This document shows, piece by piece, positions 15,216-20,210 of a stretch of DNA of 20,210 bases. Within the stretch, counting starts at the first letter, position 1, and every line of letters starts with the position of its first letter. Source of the stretch: an uncultured Prevotella sp. (GTDB lineage Bacteria; Bacteroidota; Bacteroidia; Bacteroidales; Bacteroidaceae); contig CALFGU010000084.1 in assembly GCA_937877685.1 (NCBI GenBank), forward strand, positions 1-20,210, in the 5' to 3' direction. Position numbers and translations under genes: made by a program. The notes below the pieces were generated by a model. That model was not told the DNA's origin. It saw only the letters and a program-made list of their open reading frames with translations, and searched no databases.

Positions 15216-15335
15216 ATGCTATTTGCTAATATAGATTATTTAAATAGTTGGGTTGTATTAGTGTGGTGGTTTTTAATGTGGATTTATGGGCAATCGCTTC
15301 TGTCTCTTTTGATTATGCGTAAATTTCATAAGTAG
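15216..15335 (+). CDS. Putative 39-residue small membrane protein (uncertain)
   Basis: ATG at 15216 is preceded directly by GAGGA, rare in this window. It opens 39 codons ending in TAG. The peptide is strongly hydrophobic, rich in Trp (five in 39), with a likely single membrane helix (SWVVLVWWFLMWIYG) and a basic tail (MRKFHK). Against it: it starts 8 bases after a terminator T run, no promoter is visible between, and short AT-rich hydrophobic ORFs arise by chance. No family is recognised. Confidence 0.22.
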   Translation: MLFANIDYLNSWVVLVWWFLMWIYGQSLLSLLIMRKFHK

Positions 15336-15381
15336 AGTAGGGGTGTGTTTGAAAATATTTTAAAATTTTTCTTCTAAAAGG

Positions 15382-15412
15382 TTTGGAGATATAGAAATTT
15401 GTTGTAATTTTG
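15382..15412 (+). promoter_or_regulatory. tRNA-Cys promoter (TTTG - 19 bp - TAATTTTG)
   Basis: -33 TTTG at 15382-15385, exactly 19 bp, then a perfect -7 TAATTTTG at 15405-15412. An A/T-only tract (about 15354-15370, AAAATATTTTAAAATTTTT) lies just upstream and may act as an UP-like element. This is the best consensus promoter in the window. Confidence 0.85.
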
Positions 15413-15440
15413 CACTCGAATTCGGAACGGAATTCTAATT

Positions 15441-15512
15441 GGTGGTTTGGATGAGTGGCTTAGTCACCGGTCTGCAAAACCGTTTACGGCGGTTCGAATC
15501 CGCCAACCACCT
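15441..15512 (+). tRNA. tRNA-Cys (anticodon GCA)
   Basis: 72 bases fold as a cloverleaf. The acceptor stem GGTGGTT pairs with AACCACC (15505-15511) and the discriminator is T, as usual for cysteine tRNA. The anticodon loop is CTGCAAA (anticodon GCA) on a CCGGT/ACCGT stem with one C-T mismatch at its outer end. The T arm is GGCGG-TTCGAAT-CCGCC. CCA is not encoded, so it must be added by nucleotidyltransferase. It reads tRNA codons TGC/TGT. It is transcribed as a single gene between its own promoter and terminator. Confidence 0.96.
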
Positions 15513-15518
15513 CGATAT

Positions 15519-15551
15519 GTGTGAACGCAGAAATGTGTTTACACTTTTTTT
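15519..15551 (+). terminator. Rho-independent terminator after tRNA-Cys
   Basis: 11-base arms GTGTGAACGCA (15519-15529) and TGTGTTTACAC (15534-15544) pair with two G-U pairs around a GAAA tetraloop, followed by seven T. It lies 6 bases past the tRNA. Confidence 0.92.
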
Positions 15552-15615
15552 ATTGTATCCATCTATTAAATTTTTCGATGTAAAATTCACTGGCTTAGAT
15601 ATAACTTAAATAGTG

Positions 15616-15635
15616 AAAATTGTTTGAGACTAAAT
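15616..15635 (-). repeat. Single copy of the AGTCTCAAA-AATTTT motif upstream of nqrA
   Basis: On the minus strand this reads TTTAGTCTCAAACAATTTT, matching 17 of 19 positions of the repeat unit at 4824. As at 4824, the motif points away from the downstream gene and lies roughly 170-190 bp upstream of the predicted transcript start. A shared regulator site is possible; this is inference. Confidence 0.5.
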
Positions 15636-15768
15636 TCAAATTAACTAACTAACAATTTTAAATCTATTACTAACTATTTTGAGGTTAAGATTTAATGCTG
15701 TTTTGCTACCTGTAATTTGTAAAATTCGTTTCTTTTTCTTGTGAAACCCTAAAAAGTGTTTATTGGGC

Positions 15769-15799
15769 TTCGCTATATGCACAGATTTTGTTAATTTTG
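15769..15799 (+). promoter_or_regulatory. nqr operon promoter (TTCG - 19 bp - TAATTTTG)
   Basis: The -7 TAATTTTG at 15792-15799 is perfect. The -33 TTCG at 15769-15772 matches three of four bases at exactly 19 bp. The start is predicted near 15806, about 84 bases before nqrA. Confidence 0.65.
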
Positions 15800-15889
15800 T
15801 CGCCTACTGTGGTCTCTTTTTAACTAAGGTTGTTTAGAGGCTCACGGTTATTGGGTTAACAAAATATTTTTTATTCATAATTTTTCTTA

Positions 15890-17227
15890 ATGGGACAGTA
15901 CAAAATTAGGAAAGGACTAGACCTGAACCTTGCAGGCGAAGCGCCCCTCCAAGTTAAGGAAGCTCCATTGGCTGCAGAATATGCAATCAGTCCTGCTGAC
16001 TTTCTTGGTGTGATGCCAAAACTTGTGGTGAAGGAAGGTGAGAACGTACTCGCCGGAAGTCCCCTCTTCGTGGACAAAGCAACGGAGAGCATTGCTTTTG
16101 TTTCGCCTGTTAGCGGAACAGTGAAGGCAATTGAGCGTGGTGAACGCCGTAAAATCCTCTACATTCGCATTACTCCTGATGCTGCTCAAGTGGCAAAGGA
16201 ATTCAATGTTACAGATGTAACTAAGGCAACTCGTGAGGAAGTTTTAAACCTTTTGCTTCAGTCAGGTTTGTTTGCATTTATGCGTCAACGTCCTTATGAT
16301 GTGACTGCTAATGCACAAGACACTCCTAAGGCAATCTTCGTTAGTGCATTCTCAAAGATGCCTTTGGCTGCAGACTTTACATTCGTAGCAAAGGGACAGG
16401 AAGAAGATTTCCGTCTTGGTATCGCAACACTCTCTAAGCTTGCTCAAGTACACGTAGGAGTTTCTCCCGAGCAAATTAATACTTCAATTCTCCCTCTTGA
16501 GAATGTAGATGTAAATGTGTTTGATGGTCCTAACCCTGCAGGTAACGTAGGCGTTCAGATTAACCATGTATCTCCTGTAAACAAGGGTGAAGTGGTATGG
16601 ACAATGGGCGCAGAAGCTGTTATTTTCGTTGGTCGCTTGATGCGCACTGGTAAGGTTGACTTGACACGCACTATTGCCGTTGCTGGTAGCAAGGTTGCTG
16701 AACCTACATATCTTAAGGTTAAAGTAGGGGCTTCAATCTCATCAATCTTGTCTGTTACTGAAGAACATGTTCGTATCATCGATGGTAACCCCCTCGTTGG
16801 TAAGAAAGTGACATCTGCAGATTTCTTGAGCGCTCATGCTACTGAAGTGTGTGCAATTCCTGAAGGCGATGATGTCAATGAACTCTTCGGTTGGATTATG
16901 CCTCGTTTCAATCAGTTCTCTACAAGTCCTAGTTACCTTTCATGGTTGATGGGCAATAAAAAGTATGACTTAGACTGCCGTGTGAAGGGTGGTGAACGTC
17001 ACATGATTATGAGTGCTGAATACGAACGTGTGTTCCCCATGGATATTTATCCTTCTTACTTGGTTAAAGCAATTGTTGCTGGAGATATTGACCGTCAAGA
17101 AGCATTGGGTATTTACGAAGTTGCTCCCGAAGATTTCGCTGTGGCTGAATTTATTGACTCTTCAAAACTCGAACTTCAGCGTATTGTTCGCGAGGCACTT
17201 GATATTCTTCGAAAGGAAAATAGTTAG
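15890..17227 (+). CDS. nqrA: Na+-translocating NADH:quinone oxidoreductase subunit A
   Basis: Peripheral cytoplasmic subunit of the Na+-NQR complex, which oxidises NADH, reduces quinone and pumps Na+. NqrA is linked to quinone binding at the NqrB interface. Length is 445 residues, normal for the family (about 446). The N-terminus MGQYKIRKGLDLNLAGEA is the family's IxKGLDLxxxG start. The biotinyl-like segment ENVLAGSPLF...VSPVSGTVKAIERGERR at about 45-85 is typical, and the ICP-like PxFNQFSTSPSYLSWL part near the C-terminus also fits. ATG 15890 gives the family start. First gene of nqrABCDE; nqrB begins 5 bp after its stop. Confidence 0.96.
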   Translation: MGQYKIRKGLDLNLAGEAPLQVKEAPLAAEYAISPADFLGVMPKLVVKEGENVLAGSPLFVDKATESIAFVSPVSGTVKAIERGERRKILYIRITPDAAQVAKEFNVTDVTKATREEVLNLLLQSGLFAFMRQRPYDVTANAQDTPKAIFVSAFSKMPLAADFTFVAKGQEEDFRLGIATLSKLAQVHVGVSPEQINTSILPLENVDVNVFDGPNPAGNVGVQINHVSPVNKGEVVWTMGAEAVIFVGRLMRTGKVDLTRTIAVAGSKVAEPTYLKVKVGASISSILSVTEEHVRIIDGNPLVGKKVTSADFLSAHATEVCAIPEGDDVNELFGWIMPRFNQFSTSPSYLSWLMGNKKYDLDCRVKGGERHMIMSAEYERVFPMDIYPSYLVKAIVAGDIDRQEALGIYEVAPEDFAVAEFIDSSKLELQRIVREALDILRKENS

Positions 17228-17232
17228 TAATT

Positions 17233-18399
17233 ATGGTAAAGAAATTTCTTGATAAAATTCGTCCCAACTTCGAAGAAGGCGGTAAGTTCTCTGCATTCCG
17301 CTCGGTTTTTGATGGTATGGAGACATTCTTGCTTGTGCCTAACGCAACATCACGCGTAGGTGTGAGCATTCACGATGCTATTGACTCAAAGCGTATTATG
17401 TCTTTCGTAGTCATCGCATTGTTGCCTGCGCTCCTTTTTGGTATGTATAATATTGGTTACCAAAATGCTTTTGCTGCAGGAAAGTTGGCAGATACTTCAT
17501 TCATTGAAATGTTCTGTTATGGTTTGCTCGTTATGTTGCCACGCATCATAGTTTCGTATGGCGTAGGTCTTACGATTGAGTTTGTCGTAGCGCAATGGAA
17601 GAAGGAAGAAATTCAGGAAGGTTACCTTGTTTCAGGTTTGCTCATTCCCATGATTTGCCCCGTAAGCACTCCTCTTTGGATGATGGCACTCGCCGTAGCT
17701 TTTGCCGTTATCTTTGCAAAGGAAATCTACGGTGGTACAGGTATGAACATCTTCAACCCCGCGCTTATTGCACGTGCGTTCCTCTTCTTTGCTTATCCTA
17801 CAAGCATGAGTGGTGACGCTTGTTGGGTCGCTACTGAATCATTCTGCGGTTTGGGTCACAATCTTGTTGACGGTTTCACTGCTGCTACTCCTCTTGGTAT
17901 CGCTGCTGCTGGTAATGCCGTTAATTTTGCTGAAACAAGCACATTCGTAGGTCTTATCCCCGGTTCTGTAGGTGAAACCAGCGTTATCGCCATTGCTATT
18001 GGTGCTGCGTTGCTCTTATTCACTAAGATTGCAAGTTGGCGCACAATGGGTAGTGTGTTTGTAGGTGGTGCTTTGGTGGCATGGTTGTTCAACGCTGCAG
18101 GTATGGAAGGTAACGCTGTTGCTAACATTCCCTGGTATGAACATCTTGCAACAGGTGGTTTCTGCTTCGGTGCTGTATTTATGGCGACAGACCCCGTAAC
18201 AAGCGCACGCACAGAAAAGGGTCAGTTCATTTACGGTTTCCTCATTGGTGTTGTAGCAATTACAGTGCGCGTTTTGAATCCCGGTTATCCCGAAGGCATG
18301 ATGCTTGCTATTCTCTTAATGAATATGTTCGCACCATTGATTGACTACATCTTCGTACAGCGTAATATTAATAAGCGTCTCAACCGCGTTAAGAAGTAA
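17233..18399 (+). CDS. nqrB: Na+-translocating NADH:quinone oxidoreductase subunit B
   Basis: Large integral membrane subunit, 388 residues with about ten hydrophobic helices, holding a covalent FMN and the main Na+ path. The flavinylation motif D213-G-F-T-A-A-T219 is present, with T219 the expected phosphoester acceptor, so an ApbE flavin transferase must be encoded elsewhere. GGTGMNIFNPALIARAFLFF is a family signature, and ATDPVTSARTEKGQFIYGFL near the end is the second conserved loop. It lies 5 bp after nqrA and 6 bp before nqrC, so the genes are probably translationally coupled. Confidence 0.96.
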   Translation: MVKKFLDKIRPNFEEGGKFSAFRSVFDGMETFLLVPNATSRVGVSIHDAIDSKRIMSFVVIALLPALLFGMYNIGYQNAFAAGKLADTSFIEMFCYGLLVMLPRIIVSYGVGLTIEFVVAQWKKEEIQEGYLVSGLLIPMICPVSTPLWMMALAVAFAVIFAKEIYGGTGMNIFNPALIARAFLFFAYPTSMSGDACWVATESFCGLGHNLVDGFTAATPLGIAAAGNAVNFAETSTFVGLIPGSVGETSVIAIAIGAALLLFTKIASWRTMGSVFVGGALVAWLFNAAGMEGNAVANIPWYEHLATGGFCFGAVFMATDPVTSARTEKGQFIYGFLIGVVAITVRVLNPGYPEGMMLAILLMNMFAPLIDYIFVQRNINKRLNRVKK

Positions 18400-18405
18400 A
18401 CGGCA

Positions 18406-19077
18406 ATGAATACAAATAGTAATGGATATACAATTGGATATGCTGCGGTGATGGTAATCATTGTGGCATTCCTCCTTGCTTTCGTTTCCTCTGTTCTTAA
18501 GCCCATACAGGATAAGAATGTGGAACTCGATAAGAAGAAGCAGATTCTTGCAGCGCTCAATCAGCGCGGTCTTGAGAAAGATAATATTGAAACTACTTAC
18601 GAAGCCCTTGTAAAGAGCGACCTTATCATCAATGAAGATGGTAGCGTAAAGGCTGAAGAAGGCGGTTTCAACGAAAAGAGCGACTTGGTCGTTTACGTTT
18701 GTGAAGTAGATGGCGCTAAGAAGTACGTGTTCCCCGTAACGGGTAAGGGACTTTGGGGCGGTCTTTGGGGTTACATCGCATTGAATGAAGACTTCCAGAC
18801 AGTGTTTGGCGTGTATATGTCACACGAATCAGAAACAGCAGGTCTCGGTTCGGTAATCGCCGAAAAAAAGTTCCAAAAGAAGTTTGACGGCAAGTCAGTT
18901 TTTGCTGAAGGCGATGCTGAAAACGTAGCCCTCACCGTAGTTAAGGCAGGTAAGGTTGCAAACGACGCTGTTGAAGTTGATGGTATCACAGGTGCAACAC
19001 TCACTTGTAACGGTGTTGCTGCAATGGTAAACGATGGTCTCCAGCAGTATGTGAATTTCTTTAATCTTAACAAGTAA
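18406..19077 (+). CDS. nqrC: Na+-translocating NADH:quinone oxidoreductase subunit C
   Basis: 223 residues: one N-terminal membrane helix (about 7-30, YTIGYAAVMVIIVAFLLAFV) and a periplasmic FMN-binding domain. GLWGGLWGYIALNEDFQTV and HESETAGLGSVIAE are conserved in NqrC/RnfG. The flavinylation motif is D192-G-I-T-G-A-T198-L-T, with T198 the expected covalent FMN site. It passes electrons between the NqrD/E cluster and the NqrB FMN. Somewhat shorter than the Vibrio protein (about 257), as is usual in Bacteroidetes. Confidence 0.95.
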   Translation: MNTNSNGYTIGYAAVMVIIVAFLLAFVSSVLKPIQDKNVELDKKKQILAALNQRGLEKDNIETTYEALVKSDLIINEDGSVKAEEGGFNEKSDLVVYVCEVDGAKKYVFPVTGKGLWGGLWGYIALNEDFQTVFGVYMSHESETAGLGSVIAEKKFQKKFDGKSVFAEGDAENVALTVVKAGKVANDAVEVDGITGATLTCNGVAAMVNDGLQQYVNFFNLNK

Positions 19078-19092
19078 GCAACGAATTAGAAT

Positions 19093-19716
19093 ATGAGTAA
19101 ATTATTTTCAAAGGAGAATAAAGAAATATTCTCAGGTCCGTTGAACCTCAACAATCCTGTGACGGTTCAGGTATTGGGTATCTGTTCTGCGCTTGCTGTA
19201 ACAGTTCAGTTGGAACCCGCCATCGTGATGGGTCTCTCTGTAACGGTGATTACTGCTTTTGCAAACGTGATTATCTCATTGTTGCGTAAGACCGTGCCCA
19301 ACCGCATTCGTATCATCGTACAGCTCGTAGTTGTTGCTACCCTCGTAACACTCGTAAGCCAGGTGCTTAAGGCATTTGCTTATGATGTAAGCGTACAACT
19401 CTCGGTATATGTCGGTTTGATTATTACCAACTGTATCCTCATGGGGCGTCTTGAAGCATTCGCAATGCAGAATGGTCCCTGGCCTTCATTCCTTGATGGT
19501 GTAGGTAGTGGTCTTGGTTACGCTTGGATTTTGGTGGCTGTAGGTTTCGTGCGCGAACTCTTCGGTGCTGGCACACTCCTCGGCATTCAGGTAATTCCCG
19601 ATGTATGCTACGAATGGGGATACGCCAACAACGGTATGATGACTATGCCCGCAATGGCATTGATCATCGTAGGTTGCATCATCTGGGCAACTCGTGCGAT
19701 TAACGATAAGAAGTAA
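19093..19716 (+). CDS. nqrD: Na+-translocating NADH:quinone oxidoreductase subunit D
   Basis: Integral membrane subunit, 207 residues, about six helices, paired with NqrE in an inverted-repeat fold. It contributes C31 (LGICSAL) and C114 (ITNCILMGRLEAFA), the expected pair of ligands to the intramembrane iron-sulfur centre shared with NqrE. The stretch NGPWPSFLDGVGSGLGYAW is a family signature. It starts 15 bp after nqrC. Confidence 0.95.
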   Translation: MSKLFSKENKEIFSGPLNLNNPVTVQVLGICSALAVTVQLEPAIVMGLSVTVITAFANVIISLLRKTVPNRIRIIVQLVVVATLVTLVSQVLKAFAYDVSVQLSVYVGLIITNCILMGRLEAFAMQNGPWPSFLDGVGSGLGYAWILVAVGFVRELFGAGTLLGIQVIPDVCYEWGYANNGMMTMPAMALIIVGCIIWATRAINDKK

Positions 19717-19747
19717 TTCACAAACCCATAAATAAGAAACAACGAAT

Positions 19748-20210
19748 ATGGAACATATGTTAAGTTTGTTCGTCCGCTCCATTTTTGTGGACAACATGAT
19801 TTTCGCCTTCTTCTTGGGTATGTGCTCTTACCTTGCAGTGGCGAAGACTGTAAAGACAGCGTTCGGTCTCGGTCTTGCGGTAATCTTTGTATTGCTCGTA
19901 ACCGTTCCCGTCAACTACTTGTTGCAGACACAAGTGTTAGGTCCCAACTGTCTCGTTGAAGGCGTTGACCTCTCCTTCTTGGCGTTCATCCTCTTTATCG
20001 GTGTCATCGCCGGTATCGTGCAGCTCGTAGAAATGATTGTTGAGCGCTTCTCACCCTCACTCTATGCTTCACTCGGTATCTTCTTGCCCCTTATCGCTGT
20101 AAACTGCGCAATCATGGGTGGTTCACTCTTTATGCAGCAGATGGTAGGCTCAGGTGAGATTGTAAGCGTTGGTGACTCTATCGTTTATGGTCTTGGTTCT
20201 GGTATTGGTT
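19748..20210 (+). CDS. nqrE: Na+-translocating NADH:quinone oxidoreductase subunit E (partial, cut by window end)
   Basis: ATG 19748 opens a reading frame (MEHMLSLFVRSIFVDNMIFA...) that runs off the right edge after 154 codons; the family is about 200 residues. It is homologous to NqrD in opposite topology. C26 (LGMCSYLAVAK) and C120 (AVNCAIMGG) complete the four-cysteine site with NqrD. It lies 31 bp after nqrD. nqrF, the NADH-oxidising flavoprotein, is expected next but lies outside the window. Confidence 0.95.
   Translation, partial: MEHMLSLFVRSIFVDNMIFAFFLGMCSYLAVAKTVKTAFGLGLAVIFVLLVTVPVNYLLQTQVLGPNCLVEGVDLSFLAFILFIGVIAGIVQLVEMIVERFSPSLYASLGIFLPLIAVNCAIMGGSLFMQQMVGSGEIVSVGDSIVYGLGSGIG

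Larger units (their letters stand above)
15552..15889. other. 338-bp nqr upstream region
   Basis: No gene seen. It contains an inverted copy of the 21-bp-array motif (15616-15635), ACTAACT repeats (about 15644-15676), the nqr promoter (15769-15799) and a leader of about 84 bases with only weak hairpin potential (CTCT...AGAG around 15813-15838). No riboswitch family was recognised. Confidence 0.5.

Noticed and set aside
15800..15889. Riboswitch or attenuator in the nqr leader
   Set aside because: Only a weak, interrupted hairpin (CTCT...AGAG) is present, with no recognisable riboswitch core and no terminator-like T run following it.
17856..18212. 118-codon minus-strand frame inside nqrB
   Set aside because: Antisense shadow of a conserved membrane subunit, with an Ala/Thr/Pro-rich product as expected from reverse complementing Gly/Ala/Val codons.

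Overview
The window looks like a chromosomal segment of a Bacteroidales bacterium, probably near Prevotellaceae or Porphyromonadaceae. Support comes from a T9SS-type C-terminal sorting domain, a BACON-like domain, a DUF4922 protein, the Bacteroidetes order of Na+-NQR genes, and promoters of the Bacteroidetes sigma type (TTTG, 19 bp, TAnnTTTG) with almost no Shine-Dalgarno sequences. Species cannot be named from this.

Left third (about 1-6990, minus strand). A two-gene operon encodes a secreted leucine-rich-repeat protein with a T9SS sorting tail (3008-4519) and, 6 bp downstream, a secreted M60-type (mucinase/enhancin-like) metallopeptidase with BACON-like and F5/8C-like modules (290-3001). 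A strand-specific hairpin terminator at 241-270 closes it. Upstream lies a 395-bp AT-rich gap with an unusual 21-bp tandem repeat. Before that is a helix-hairpin-helix/beta-barrel protein (4915-6924) with its own promoter.

Middle (about 7050-15210, plus strand). A lipoprotein M3 peptidase (Dcp-like, 7128-9230) stands alone between a promoter and a strong terminator. Next comes the most unusual part. A 1287-residue protein joins two GT-A-like glycosyltransferase modules, a DUF4922/HIT-like nucleotidyltransferase domain with an intact HxHxQ motif, and a SpoIID/LytB peptidoglycan lytic transglycosylase domain, without a signal peptide. It is followed by an AmpG-like muropeptide permease that carries an extra membrane helix and a C-terminal CW_7 (Cpl-7-type) peptidoglycan-binding motif. 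Together they suggest a cell-wall fragment uptake and processing module.

Right part (15382-20210, plus strand). A tRNA-Cys gene has a textbook promoter and terminator. A 338-bp leader/promoter region then precedes nqrA-nqrB-nqrC-nqrD-nqrE (the last cut by the window edge), the Na+-translocating NADH:quinone oxidoreductase. Flavinylation threonines in NqrB and NqrC and the four NqrD/NqrE cluster cysteines are present. One inverted copy of the 21-bp repeat unit from the left region recurs upstream of nqrA. No CRISPR array, insertion sequence, phage gene or rRNA was seen.
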